Source: Cyrtodaria siliqua
Lineage: Eukaryota > Mollusca > Bivalvia > Adapedonta > Hiatellidae
Length of the DNA: 64,000 nt
NCBI GenBank assembly: GCA_037043455.1
Contig: JAWPHD010000280.1
Coordinates: 124,001-188,000 of the forward strand
Direction: 5' to 3'
The notes below the pieces were generated by a model, which saw nothing but the letters and a program-made list of their open reading frames with translations, ran no database searches and was not told the origin of the DNA. This document shows, piece after piece, positions 49,795 to 62,004 of the stretch (positions are counted from its first letter, which is position 1; every line of letters starts with the position of its first letter). Both the position numbers and the translations under genes were made by a program.

Positions 49795-50480
49795 TGTTTC
49801 ACATCAATTTAAGGGTCACATGTTTAAAGTCAAGGCCATTTGTCAAGGTCATGCATTTCCTGAACAATTTGCGATAACGGAATGAAACTTGATGTATGTG
49901 TAACATCACATCCGATTGGCAGAATTTGGCAGTACGTGGTATTTGTCTCGCCTTTGTGAAGAAAAAAAGAGACATAGGTGTTGCTTTTCCAAGCAAAGGG
50001 CAGATAACTTAATAATTGTAAGGTTCAACTTTTGCGTTTAGGTCACTTTTTTCACAAACTGTATGCACTAGACCTTTCAAACTTTGCTTAAAGTTGTATC
50101 TTGGGTGGTACATGGCAACGTGACAAAGCAAATGTGGAAGTGACCTTGACCCTCCAAGCAAAGGACAGATAACTTAATAATTTTTAGGTTCAACTTTCGG
50201 TTTTGGTCACTTTTTCACAAACTATATGCATATGCACTAGACCTTAAAAACTTTGCTTATAGTTGTATCTTGAGTGGTACATCGCAACGTTACAAAGCAA
50301 ATGTGGAAGTGACCTTGACCCTCCAAGCAAGGGCAGATAACCTAATAATTTTTACCTTCAACTTTGGCATTTATGTCACTTTTTCACAAACTGTATGCAC
50401 TAAGACCTTTAAAACTTTGCTTATAGTTGTATCTTGTGTGGTACATTGCAACGTGACAAAGCAAATGTGGATGTTAGTTT
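49795..50480. repeat. Tandem repeat of about 155-160 bp
   Basis: Units with AAGCAAAGG.CAGATAACTT, CACTTTTTCACAAACT.TAT and AGTTGTATCTTG.GTGGTACA start near 49990, 50155 and 50325. A further decayed unit follows the SINE at about 51105-51240. Confidence 0.82.
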
Positions 50481-50494
50481 AAACTTATTAACCC

Positions 50495-50885
50495 CGTGTG
50501 GTTGCCGGGGTAGAATACAACCACTGCAAACACACCGTCACATGCAGAGGGGTAGGACCCCCCCATTCATATTCATTTTGTCATTTTTTGTTCATGCTCA
50601 TTAAAGGTCTTCATCATGACCCCTGCATTGTTTCAGGTGCCATCTCGCTCACATCACTAAGAGCAGTGGCAGAAAAACAATAAATGTGGCTCCAGCGTAA
50701 ATGGAGTTTTTACGATAGAATTTGCAGCAACTCTGCAGTTCAGGGTGAGAAGGTTCTAGGCCCATTTTCCATATTTTATCTTGATGTACATGGAAGATGA
50801 GCCTGGCATGTTCATGCCTGTTAGGCGCCATATAACCTGTAATGTGTTGGTGCGCCTTAAAACCCCAATTCAATTAAACTTATTT
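50495..50885. repeat. Composite of two dispersed repeat fragments
   Basis: Part 50495-50720 is the inverse of 11140-11365. Part 50725-50880 is the inverse of 5797-5950. Confidence 0.65.
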
Positions 50886-50934
50886 ATTTTACATCGATTG
50901 TAACGAAAGCTTTATGAACTTATTTGAATCACTC

Positions 50935-51085
50935 TCGATGTCTTCCTGGGTAGTACCAGTACTAAGCAATGCAGATAAACTGTCTTGCTCATGGACACAA
51001 CGCATATGGCAATGACGGGAATCAAACCCACAACTGTTGGATCATGGGTCCAACGCTCTACCACTAGACCACAGCGCTCCACGAA
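50935..51085 (-). mobile_element. tRNA-derived SINE
   Basis: The minus-strand head runs GGAGCGCTGTGGTCTAGTGG (A box) to GTGGGTTTGATTCCCGTCAT (B box), about 73 nt like a tRNA. The acceptor arms do not pair and the anticodon loop lacks T33. The body contains AGTACTGGTACTACCCAGGA. It interrupts the 155-bp tandem array. Confidence 0.78.
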
Positions 51086-51319
51086 CATTTGGATGTGACC
51101 TTCACCATCCAAGCAAAGGGCAGATAACTTTAATTGTTACATTTACATCACTTTTTCATGAACTAGAATTATGCACTAGATGTTTTAAACCTAATTTATA
51201 GCTTAATCTTTGGAAGAAAACATATTCTATTTTGACATAGTTGTGTCTTCGGTAATGCATTTTTTATTTTGGATGCCTGGATTTCATCTATGACCTTGAC
51301 CTACTTTTTGGAGCTGATG

Positions 51320-51700
51320 ATTTTTAGCTCTACTGGCCAAAGGCCTTCATTTTTCATCCGATCTTAACCAAACTTTACCAGATTGTTAATATCAATGAAA
51401 GCTCGCACAAGTTCGAAAACCAGCCAGATCGGACCAATAGCAGCGGAGTTATGGCCCTTGATTTAGTTAAAAATGCTATATTTTGCCTCGTTAATACGAT
51501 AGGGCTTTCATTTTTCATCTGATCTTTACCAAACTTTACCAGATGTTTTGCCTTTTTTTTTTAATTAATAGTATATTTTTTTTTTTTGATTATTTTTTTT
51601 AATAGATATATATTTTTTTTATTTTATTTTTTATTTTTTATTTATTGATTTAATTTTTTTTTTTTCTGATTATCAATTTCTTTTGGTGTTAACGCCGTGT
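51320..51700. repeat. Truncated copy of the 44698-45778 element plus a T-rich tract
   Basis: TTTTTAGCTCTACTGGCCAA and two units of GATAGGGCTTTCATTTTTCA end at 51545. A T-rich low-complexity stretch follows to about 51670. Confidence 0.7.
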
Positions 51701-53570
51701 TAGCAGGAAGCATTGCTGTGCCTATTGCATTTTTTCCCCAGAGCTTATGCCGTGGTGCGGTGTCCGTCCGTCCGTCCGTCCGTCTGTCCGTAAACTTTTT
51801 TGTAGCGACTACTCCTCTGAAACTACTGAATGGATTTTCATGAAACTTTTTACAGAAATGTTGCCCATGAAGTCTAGTTGATCCTAGCAAAAATTCATGT
51901 TGATGTGAAATCCAAGATGGCCACCAGATCTAAAAATAGGTTTTTAAAAAACAAGTTTGTAGCGACTACTTCTTGAAAACTATAAGTGATATTGATATGG
52001 GACTTTTACTAAATGATCAGCATGACATCATGTTGGTCCTTGTCGAAAATCGTTTTGATTCGACGTTAAACATGGCTGCCAGCGGCCATCTTTGTTTACA
52101 TAGAGTAATATAATGAAAACTTGTAGCGACTACTCCTCTGAAACTACTTGACGGATTTTCATGAAACTTCACGGGAATGTTGCTCTTGATGTCTAATTGA
52201 TCCTAGCAAAATTTCAGGTCGGCCGGAAATTCAAGATGGCCACCACGGCTAAAAATAATGGGACTTTTTCTAAAATGATCAGCATGATATGATGTTGGTC
52301 CTTGTCAAAAATTGTTTTGATTCAACATTAAACATGGCTGCCAGCGGCCATCTTTGTTGACATAGAGTTATATAGTAAAAACTTGTAGCAACTACAACTT
52401 TGAAACTACTTGGTGGATTTTCATGAAACTTTACAGGAATGTTGCTCTTATTGTCTCATTGATCCTAGTAAATTTTCAGGTCGGCCAGAAATTCAAGATA
52501 GCCGCCACAGCTAACAATAGATTTTTAAAAAAGAAGTTTGTAGCGACTACGTCTTGAAAACTATAAGTGATATTGATATGGGACTTTTTGTAAAATGATC
52601 AGCATGACTTGATAGTTATCAGAGTCAAACATTATTTTGATTCGACGTTAAACATGGCTGCCAGTGGCCATCTTTGTTTACATAGAGTTATATGATGAAA
52701 ACTTTTAGCGACTACTCCTCCGAAACTACTTGACGGATTTTCATGAAACTTCACAGGATTGTTGCTCTTGATGTCTAATTGATCCTAGCAAAATTTCAGG
52801 TTGGCAGGAAATTCAAGATGGCTGCCATGGCTAAAAATAGATTTTCAAAATACAAGTTTGTAGAGACTACTTCTTGAAAACTATAAGTGATATTGATATG
52901 GGACTTTTTGTAAAATGATCAGCATGACTTGATAGTTATCAGAGTCAAACATTATTTTGATTCGACGTTAAACATGGCTGCCAGTGGCCATCTTTGTTTA
53001 CATAGAGTTATATGATGAAAACTTTTAGCGACTACTCCTCCGAAACTACTTGACGGATTTTCATGAAACTTCACAGGATTGTTGCTCTTGATGTCTAATT
53101 GATCCTAGCAAAATTTCAGGTTGGCAGGAAATTCAAGATGGCTGCCATGGCTAAAAATAGATTTTCAAAATACAAGTTTGTAGAGACTACTTCTTGAAAA
53201 CTATAAGTGATATTGATATGGGACTTTTTGTAAAATGATCAGCATGACATGATGTTAGTCCTTGTCAAAAATCGTTTTGATTCGATGTTAAACATGGCTG
53301 TCAGCGGCCATCTTTGTTGACATAGAGTTATATAATGAAAACTTGTAGCGACTATACCTCTGAAACTACTTGACGGATTTTCATGAAACTTCACAGGAAT
53401 GTTGCTCTTGATGTCTAATTGATCCTAGCAAAATTTCAGGTCGACATGAAATTCAAGATGGCTGCCACGGCTAAAAATAATTTTTCAAAAAACAAGTCTG
53501 TAGCGACTACTTCCTGAAATCAAAATCAATCAGTAGAGCTTCATGGGCATTGACCTCTTGTTTTTTATTT
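51700..53570. repeat. Tandem array, units about 290-320 bp, with GTCCGTCCGTCC at one end
   Basis: Units contain GTAGCGACTACTCCTCTGAA, GACGGATTTTCATGAAACTT, TGATCCTAGCAAAATTTCAG and GGCTGCCAGCGGCCATCTTT. At 52610-52930 and 52930-53250 two adjacent units are identical over about 310 bp, a recent duplication with 320-bp period. Confidence 0.9.
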
Positions 53571-54060
53571 CTTGTCGGCGCTACTCCTCCTAAACGCCTT
53601 GTTGGATTTTGACGAAACTTGGCAGGAAGCATCGGTAAGATGTCTAGTTGACTACTGCTTATTGCGCTTTTGTTCCAGTTTGCTTATTTATGACATTGTT
53701 ATGGCACTTTGTCATTTTTACTTTTAAATTTCTTATCGGCGCTACTCCTCCTAAAAGGCTTGTTGGATTTCTTACAAAATTTCGCAGGAAGCCTCAGTAT
53801 GATGTCTAGTTGTGCAAAGCATGGTATATCGGTGAAATTTTATACAAGTTCGAAAACCAGCTGGATCTAGTTAGTAACGACAGGTTATGGCCCTTGATTT
53901 GTTGAAAACTGCTATTTATATTGTATTTTCCTTTTTTAAATCTGTAGTTACTTCATTTTTTATCTGATCTTTACCACATTTGTTTAGAATGTTAATATAC
54001 CTCCCCACCCCCCACCCTGCCACACCCATTTTTATGAAATTTCATTCATAGAAGAAAGTT
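53570..54060. repeat. Degenerate units with GGCGCTACTCCTCCTAAA
   Basis: Two units near 53575 and 53735 (TTATTTCTTGTCGGCGCTAC, GCAGGAAGC.TC.GTA.GATG), then a fragment of the GTTATGGCCCTTGATTT family. No gene is seen. Confidence 0.6.
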
Positions 54061-54199
54061 GGACAAATTAAACAAGAGGGCCAAGATGGCCCTAAAGCGA
54101 TCACCTGAGTACTGGCACATTATCGAACTTCTTCAAAATCTTATGGTCATATACAATCTGTGCAAGTTTGGTTAAGATTGTTCAAGAAATGTTGGCTCT

Positions 54200-54375
54200 G
54201 TTGTGTATAACAACATTGATATAAACAGTTTAAGACACAATATCAATATAGACAGTTTAAGACACAATATCAATATAGACAGTTTAAGACACAATATCAA
54301 TATAGACAGTTTAAGACACAATATCAATATAGACAGTTTAAGACACAATATCAATATAGACAGTTTAAGACACTG
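54200..54375. repeat. 27-bp minisatellite
   Basis: About six nearly perfect units of CAATATAGACAGTTTAAGAC plus ACAATAT. Confidence 0.93.
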
Positions 54376-54544
54376 ATAAAATTTGGTAAAGATCAAATAC
54401 AAAATGAAGGTGCTAGAGAGTAACACCTTGGGCAGAGCCAAATGTGACCCCAGGGCTACATGTAATATATGAGAGCTGTGTGCTTTGTGGTTTCAGAGAA
54501 GAAGGTTTTTTAATTTTTCCTATACAAGTCTATGTAAATTGAAT

Positions 54545-54765
54545 TAAATTGAATGTTGTTTAACGGCTCATCAACACAGTATAGGTTATTTAGAGCCGCC
54601 CCAGAGAGAGGGGAAGGACACATAGGAATCCGGGAACCTGCCCTACTCTTATTATCGAATAGATTCCTATGGTTCTTATGGTTCTTTAACGTGCTCAGAG
54701 GATAGACCGATACAGGGGACCACCCGGTTTACGTCCCTATCCGATGGACGTGGTAGTCTTATGTA
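54545..54765. repeat. Dispersed repeat nested in the large element
   Basis: Starts GAATGTTGTTTAACGGCTCA and ends GTTTACGTCCCTATCCGATG. The flanking phrase CTATGTAAA occurs on both sides, suggesting insertion. Confidence 0.7.
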
Positions 54766-56649
54766 AAACGTGACCCCTGGGACGGGGGCCAAATGTGAAC
54801 CCAGGGTCACCATTTGAACAAACTTGCTAAAGGACCATAAGAGTATAGTAAATGCAAAATATTAAACCTCTGGCTCTTGTAGTTCCAGAGAAGACGACTT
54901 TAATGTGTTTCCGATATAAGTCTATGTAAAACTGTGACCCACGGAGTGGGGTCAAATTTTACCCCAGGGTGACCATTTGAACAAACTTGGTAGAGGACCA
55001 TAATCTTATAGATAATGCAAAATATTAAACCTCCGGCACTTGCAGTTTCAGAGAAGATTTTTTTTGCCTATATATATGTCTATATAAAACTGTGACCCCC
55101 GGGGCGTGGCCAGGGTCACCATTTGAACAAACTTGGTAGAGGACCATAAGCTTATAGCAAATGCAAAATATTAAACCTCTGGCTCTTGCAGTTCCAGAGA
55201 AGAAGATTGTTTTTCACTTTTTCTCTATACAAGCCTATGTAAAACTGTGACCCCGGGGCGGGGCCAAATGTGACCCCTGGGTCACCATTTGAACAAAATT
55301 GGTAGAGGACCATGAGCTTATAGCAAACGCAAAATATTAAACCTCTGGCTCTTGCAGTTTTAGAGAAGATTTTTTAAGTTTTTCCCTATACATGTCTATT
55401 TAAAACATGTGACCCTTGGGGCGGGGCCAAATGTGACCCGAGGGTCACCATTTCAACAAACTTGGTAAAGGACCATAAGCTTATAGTACATGCAAAATAT
55501 CAAACCTCTGGCTCTTCTAGTTTCCGAGAAGATTTTTTAATTTTTTTTCCTAAATAAGTCTATGTAAAACTGTGACCCCAGGGGCGGGGACAAATTTGAC
55601 CCCAGGGTCACCATTTGAACAAACTAAGTAGAGGACCATAAGCCGATGCTACATGTAATACATGAGAGCTCCGTGCCATGTGGTTCTAGAGAAGAAGATT
55701 TTTTTCAGTTTTTCCCTATACAAGCCTATGTAAAACTGTGACCCTCCGGGTGGGGCCAAATGTGACCCCTGGGTCACCATTTGAACAAACTTGGTAGAGG
55801 ACCATAAGCTTATAGCAAATGCAAACTATTAAACCTCTGGCTCCAGCAGTTTCAGAGAAGAAGAATTTTTAAGCTTTTCCCTATACATGTCTATGTCAAA
55901 CATGTGACCCTTGGGGCGGGGCCAAATATGACCGGGGCGGGGCCAAATATGACCCGAGGGTCAACATTTGAACAATCTAGGTAAAGGACCATAAGCTTAT
56001 AGTAAATGCAAAATATCAAAACTCTGGCTCTTGTAGTTTCCGAGAAGAAGATTTTTTAATTTTTTTCCTATATAAGTCTATCTAAAACTGTCACCCCCGG
56101 GGCGGGGACAAATTTGACCACAGGGTCACCATTTGAACAAACTTAGTAGAGGACCATAAGCTGATGCTACATGTAATACATGAGAGCTCTGTGCCTTGTG
56201 GTTTCAGAGAAGAAGATTTTTTAAAGTTTTTTCCTATATGTGTATATGAAAAACATGCAAAATCTCAATATACAAACTTTGGATCCCCGGGGCAAGGCCA
56301 TTTTTGACCCAGGGGACTTCATTTGAACAAACTTGATAGTCTAGGCGTTGGCGATCATTTTAAAAGAAAAACTGTTGAAATCTGTCCAGCGGTTCTGGAG
56401 AAGATTTTTTAAGGTTTCGACCATATATAGTAATGGTGGCCATCTTGGATGTCGCGCTGACCTAATTTTAACAAATCTAAAAAGCATTCATCTAAGGATC
56501 ATCCATGTGAAGTTTGGGCAAATTTGCCAAGCGGTTTCTGAGGAGGTCGTTTGAAGAAAAGTTGACAACGACGGACAACAGACGACGGACGCAGAGTGAT
56601 CCCAATAGATCACCTTGAGCCTTCGGCTCAGGTGATCTAAAAATGACAC

Positions 56650-56835
56650 AGCAGACTTATTGCCCATTGTTATACCAGCTGAGCGATTTAAAGCCATCCT
56701 ATCCCTGTTGTTTTTGCAATGTTTTAAAAAAACTTCTGATGGGAATTTTATGTCGACAACCCTTGATATAAGAGCCATTTTAGCCAGTAGAGCATCCTCA
56801 GGCCCTCTTGGGCCTTTTGTTTTTAATAGAATGGC
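56650..56835. repeat. Fragment of the AACAAGAGGCCC family end
   Basis: Ends CCAGTAGAGCATCCTCAGGC then CCTCTTGGGCCTTTTGTTTT, as at 45735-45778. Confidence 0.65.
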
Positions 56836-57039
56836 ATTTTGTTTTTAAACAAATGCACTTAAATGTCATCTCGGCAAACGTCAAACTCGATTGTTTTTAG
56901 TTACTAAAATGTTTACAAACTTTCATTTAAGCATCATTGACATTTTTATTTTTAAGTCCAGCCCCCGTTAGGCGAGACATATGAATCCATGGATTTCTTG
57001 TTATAATGAAATGATCTATTTAATAAATTACACTTCCCT

Positions 57040-57870
57040 CATTAAGGCTGGTGATTGTCTATAAACCATGGCCTTTAATTTGTAAATGTAAATAAACCTT
57101 TACAAATATGGCAGGTAATAAATGTCTATAAACTCTGGCCTTTAATGGCTGGTGAAGAAACTTTCAATTTTCTGAATTTGGCTAGTGTATACCCTGGCCT
57201 TTAATTTCCTGAATATGGCACGTACATTTCTATTAAAACTGACCTCAATTTCCTTGTATATGGCTGATAAATATCTGTAAACCTTTTGTCTTCATTTTCC
57301 CTGTGTGCCAGTATTGCTGGTAAATATCTATAAAGCTGAACTTCCATTTCCTTATATATAATGGCTGGTGAATATCTATAAACCCGACTTTCATTTTCCT
57401 TGTATATGGCTGGTAAATCTCTAAGCTCTGACCTTCAATTTCCTGTATATGGCTGGTAAATCTCTAAGCCCTGACCTTCAATTTCCTGTATATGGCTGGC
57501 AAATGTCTGTAAACCCTGATCTTCAATTTCCTGTATATGGCTGTTGGATATCTTACCTACACCTGACCTTCAATTTCCTGTATATGGCTGGCAAATGTCT
57601 GTAAACCCTGATCTTCAATTTCCTGTATATGGCTGGTAAATGTCTGTAAACCCTGACCTTCAATTTCCTGTATATGGCTGGCAAATGTCTGTAAACCCTG
57701 ATCTTCAATTTCCTGTATATGGCTGGCAAGTGTCTGTAAACCCTGACCTTCAATTTCCTGTATATGGCTGGTAAATGTCTGTAAACCCTGATCTTCAATT
57801 TCCTGTATATGGCTGTTGGATATCTTACCTACACTTTCCTGAATATGGCTGGTGATTGTCCATGTAAACC
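57040..57870. repeat. 45-bp minisatellite with diverged left flank
   Basis: From about 57400 to 57840, units of TGTAAACCCTGATCTTCAAT, TTCCTGTATATGGCTGGCAA, ATGTC. Units further left (57040-57400) are progressively diverged and of variable length. Confidence 0.9.
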
Positions 57871-58292
57871 CTGACAGGTGCTCATCTGTACGTTTTCAAC
57901 AAATCACAATTTATTTCAAACATTTGGAGAAAGAAATCAAAACAGAAAGGACATGATCATAATTTGCACCCAGCAGTTTATTGAAAACTTTTCTAGTGAA
58001 ATAACTATCAAGTCATTAAAGTATTAAAGATAAATATTATATAGAAAATACAAGATTTGAATTATATCGTGCAATTCTCAGAATTACATCTCGTGCAATT
58101 CTCAACATTCAGAATTACATCTCGTGCAAAACGAGAAGTGACTTTTAACAAAACAAACCTAGCATAACAAAAACATAAATTTGTAGCAACTTTAATATTT
58201 TATCCTACAAAACAAACATCTAAAAAAAGTGACATGTAATATACATTGTTTTGGGCTGGATTAAGACAGATTTTTTCTGAATTTTCTAATAC

Positions 58293-58319
58293 AATTTATG
58301 TCCTCTGAGGACATAAATT
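58293..58319. repeat. Perfect 13-bp palindrome with one-base centre
   Basis: AATTTATGTCCTC, a central T, then GAGGACATAAATT. Confidence 0.8.
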
Positions 58320-59222
58320 ATAAACCTGGGTCCATATTCATAAAGCTTCTTTATCAATATCTTAAGTCAGATGTATCAATTTTTTAAACACCTTTTTCTA
58401 TCGTTTTAAATAGAAAAATATACTTTTTTTTAACAATGCTGTTGATTAATAAAACCCACAGCTAAAACATTTATCTTAAAATATGTGCTCTGTAGTGTCG
58501 CTCAGAGTTTAATAAGGATATTTGAAAATATGTAAACATCTTAAATTTTGACTTTAGTGATATTTGCTCTTAAGTTAATTTATGAATATGGACACAGACG
58601 AAGAGGATATTAAGAGGTAAATAAAAAAAAAACTGGATTTGAAAAGTGATTCTGAATGGTCTAAATAGCAATACAATGTAAAATTCAGCTACATCAATTA
58701 TTAAACATATTTTCTAGAATTGGGTTTAACTTGAGATTCTGCATGTTTTGTTGCGAGAGATTATTTGAGATTTTTTATTTTTCTGCTGTCCCAGAACAAG
58801 ATTTCTTTTTCAATTTTCTCAAGTTATTTTTATATTATATAACAAAATAGTATGTTCCTTAGATAAAATTATGGAGATATATGTATGTATATATGTAAAT
58901 GATAACAAATATTTGCTAATATGTTGGGTGTAATAAAACCCCGAATAACATGTATATAGTAACAGTTTAAACACAAAATATTGAAAGGTACTAATGGTAA
59001 AAATTTAAGCACAAAATCTTGAAAGGTACTAGCTAATGTGGCTCATGTTGAATTAGAATTTAAAAAAAAATGAATTTTGGCAAAAATAAAATTTACTAGT
59101 AGTTGTACTGGAATCAATTTTTTTCAAAATTTGCATAATATCAGGGGAGTTATTTCTGCTAATTTTTTTTTTTTAACTGTTTATATGTGCAAATCATTCT
59201 GAATTTCACAAATTGTTCAAAT
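58320..59222. other. Intergenic AT-rich stretch, nothing recognised
   Basis: A short internal duplication (CACAAAAT.TTGAAAGGTACTA near 58972 and 59008) is the only structure seen. Confidence 0.5.
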
Positions 59223-59661
59223 ATATATGAGCCGAAACACGCGAAAACGACCCTTCAGACAAAATTTTGACATTTTATATTTTGTTATGTTTATGAAACA
59301 CGTTGATTTTCCCTTTAAAAATATCTTTATTTTATGTTGATATCGTAATTAAAAATGATTTTATCTCAGTTTGAAAATTAAAGATTGTATTAACCAATAA
59401 TTTCGACGTTGACATCGCCGTCTTGGACGACGTCGTTGATTAAATAACAACAAAAAACATAAACAATTACCATTTTCTATAGCATCAACTATTTATATTA
59501 AGAAAACATATTCCCTATGATATAATAATAAGGTAAAACACGGAAGTGACGAGAAATGATTAGTAATTAATTGATTACCGGCCGACGTCATAAACTGTTA
59601 CTTTATGACGTTGTCGTTTAAACGTCCGAAGGGACGTTTTCGCGTGTTTCGGCTCATATAT
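59223..59661. mobile_element. MITE, TIR TATATATGAGCCGAAACACGCG, about 439 bp
   Basis: ATATATGAGCCGAAACACGC plus GAAAACGACCCTTC.GAC is mirrored by GTCCGAAGGGACGTTTTCGC plus GTGTTTCGGCTCATATAT, about 40 bp with few mismatches. It contains GACGTCGTTGA and no open frame. Confidence 0.88.
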
Positions 59662-59691
59662 ACTTTTTTTAACATATTCCCAATTTTTGAG

Positions 59692-59875
59692 AATAATTAA
59701 TGAGGCCCTCCCAGGGGATCCTTGTTCCCTAAAAATATGACAATGCTCCCTTGTTCCCCAAAAATATTTTGCTTTGTTCCCCAAAGAATATTTTTTCTAT
59801 GTTATCTTTTTCCTCATAAATAATTGGCCATGTTCCCTTGTTCCCCAAAACCCCTGGGAGACCCTCATTAATGCA
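59692..59875. mobile_element. Small inverted-repeat element with CTTGTTCCCCAAAA units
   Basis: ATTAATGAGGCCCTCCCAGG at the left is mirrored by CCTGGGAGACCCTCATTAAT at the right with one mismatch. The interior is repeats of CCTTGTTCCCCAAAAATAT. Confidence 0.85.
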
Positions 59876-59984
59876 TCACTAATTTAGTAAAAACATAAAT
59901 GTCTATTTGTGTTACCCCAATATTGAAATATTTACAGTTTTAAACTTAAACCAACATTGTATAAATAGATCAAAGTACATAACA

Positions 59985-60420
59985 AATTTAAAGCGACACA
60001 CGGCAATCTTGATTATTAAAACTTGCAGCATCTCGCTGCCTTTCTCCATTATAAACTTGCCCATTTACTAATCATTAATAATAATTATATGAATATTTCA
60101 AAGCAAATTGTTTTTGCATATTATGAATTTTTATCATTTCTATATATAACAATATGGTAGAATAACGAATAAAAATCAAAAATTCCAAATGTGTATTACC
60201 ATTTATCTAAATATATGGAAGCAGGTTTAAAGGGACACTTGGCAATCTTGATTTTGTAGTTTTTCTACGTAACTTGCCTATTTGCAAAGCAAAATAGTAC
60301 ATATTAACAACTATTGACTATATACTTCAAATTGCCATTTGTCCCTTTAAAATCAAAACAATACTGGACTAATAAATCAAGCTTGATAATTACTGCAACA
60401 TTGCTGTGTGTCCCTTTAAC
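59985..60420. repeat. Dispersed repeats with CACACGGCAATCTTG / GCTGTGTGTCCCTTTAA
   Basis: Two nested units have opposed ends AAAGGGACACTTGGCAATCT and TTGCTGTGTGTCCCTTTAAC. The same phrases appear at about 10975-11520 and 35120-35460, suggesting one inverted-ended family. Confidence 0.65.
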
Positions 60421-60530
60421 AAGCAATAAATATTACTGGTACAAGATTCTGTGCACAACTGTTCCAACATATGTACTAGGTACAGAAGAGTAGTAAACAA
60501 TTTTTTTTATAAGGGATTTAAATAAAATAA

Positions 60531-60760
60531 ATACTGAAAAGGGGAATCCTTGGAATCAACAAACACAAACGAGATAAAACTAGCATACTCGGTTTTATTG
60601 AGTCTGTTCATGAGGGTTAATATAAAGTGCAACACCTCTCACGCCTCCTAGCACCGACTTAACGCGATATTTTACTTTAAAACCACAAAGATTGGGCTTG
60701 ATGATCCCAAAGGATCAGTAAGTAATAACACTACTGATTTGTAGTCGGGGCGACTTTTTA
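60531..60760. repeat. Dispersed repeat, copy 3 (copies at 4524-4757, 4800-4985)
   Basis: CACCTCTCACGCCTCCTAGC, GATTGGGCTTGATGATCCCA and TTTGTAGTCGGGGCGACTTT, as in the other two. Confidence 0.78.
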
Positions 60761-61009
60761 TAATAAAGTATATCTTGGTCTTAGATATAAGAATTATATT
60801 TATTGGCCTCTTTGTTTCGTCATATTGATAACATAACAAATCATTATATCACAGCACATTAGCTTTGAACAATTAGTCACAACAATCAATCAACCCAACA
60901 TATTTAGGTCATATCTGGGGATATCAAGGGGATAGGTTGTATCAAGGGGATAGATGTAGAGTTTGATGAACACATCTAAAGAAATGAAAACGTTACTTGC
61001 AATGTTACA

Positions 61010-61220
61010 TTTTTGTGGCAACGGACATTGACACAAGAGGGCGGACAAAGTGATCCCAAAGTGTTTTCCCAATAAAAATGAATATTGTAACACTTTAAAA
61101 ATTTGAGAAAAAAACCCATAGAGTTATTGACCGGACTCGATTTTACGGACGGATGGATGGACTGACTGACGGACGGTGTGACTACTATATTCCACCCTTC
61201 GCGGGCATAAAAAGCCTGTT
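61010..61220 (+). mobile_element. End fragment of a hairpin-terminated element
   Basis: GGACGGATGGATGGACTGAC and GACGGACGGTGTGACTACTA, then CCACCCTTCGCGGGCATAAA, the same end layout as 38755-39090. Confidence 0.6.
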
Positions 61221-61410
61221 ATAAAAACACAGAAATATTAATTGGAAATAAGCATGTTTTAATGTTTACACTACTTTTTAAACCAATAATATGGCTCAGA
61301 ATTTCAAATGCTGGTTTCATTTATTCATGAAGAATTTGCTACCAGAGCCCTTCACAGGTTAGAGCATATATAGAGATTATCGTTCACCTATGGTAAACAC
61401 TAAGTCGAAT

Positions 61411-61512
61411 AGAGGCTATGAAGAGAAATCTTCACCATTAAGAAACCTTGGTCGGTCACTACCCTCCCTTTCTTTCAGTTTCATAATGGTGAAGATTTCT
61501 CTTCATGGCCTT
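61411..61512. repeat. Long imperfect hairpin, 34-bp arms
   Basis: GGCTATGAAGAGAAATCTTC then ACCATTAAGAAAC is mirrored by GTTTCATAATGGTGAAGATT then TCTCTTCATGGCC, with two mismatches. The loop is about 31 nt. Confidence 0.85.
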
Positions 61513-61990
61513 TATACTACACATAGTCAAAGTTTGACCATTGTGATTATTGAACTTCTAATGACTTGACATAACAGGGGTTACAGATCCAGATAGAGCA
61601 AGCAAAAACTGATTTAAATACTTCCATAGAAAATTAAAGGGTTCATGGTTTAAAATTGAAAAAAACAAGTTAAACTTAGTGCCCCTTGAAAACTTCAAAA
61701 ATCACCTTCTCTGTAGAGAATTTGTTTTTGCTGGGTTTTCTGGTAGTTTACATAATTTAAAAAGCTAAGCCCTCCACCTATGAAGTCCTTGTCATAGTTA
61801 AAAGCAGCTTTGTAAACATGACCTAATGACCTAACACAATTTGAAAAGAATGAACATGATAGACCGATGAGCTCCTCGTTTTTGTTTTTTTTCCACTAAA
61901 TGTGGAATAAAGTGAATATAGCAAAAATCACAAAATAAAATATATGAATTGAACACCAAATGAATATCATTTGCGCGCGTTATTTACTAA
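61513..61990. other. Intergenic stretch, nothing recognised
   Basis: AT-rich, with no repeats or coding potential seen. Confidence 0.5.
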
Positions 61991-62004
61991 GGATGTTCAC
62001 TCAA

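Larger units (their letters stand above)
54071..56640 (+). mobile_element. Large non-autonomous element AACAAGAGGGCCAAGATGGC with hairpin end ...CTCAGGTGATCTAA
   Basis: Begins AACAAGAGGGCCAAGATGGC then GCGATCACCTGAGT. Its core is a tandem array (54420-56330) of about 165-170-bp units (GGTCACCATTTGAACAAACT, TTGGTAGAGGACCATAAGCT, CTCTGGCTCTTGCAGTTTC). It ends with CGACGGACAACAGACGACGG and a stem-loop at 56608-56637 (GATCACCTTGAGC / GCTCAGGTGATC, TTCG-containing loop) followed by TAA. A 27-bp minisatellite and a second repeat are nested inside. No coding capacity is seen. Confidence 0.8.

Noticed and set aside
51003..51085. Possible functional tRNA gene on the minus strand
   Set aside because: A and B boxes and length fit, but the acceptor stem does not pair, T33 is missing and a SINE body follows.
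54172..54441. Minus-strand frame with LKLSILILC repeats
   Set aside because: Translation of the 27-bp minisatellite.
57553..57798. Minus-strand frame with RHLPAIYRKLK repeats
   Set aside because: Translation of the 45-bp minisatellite.
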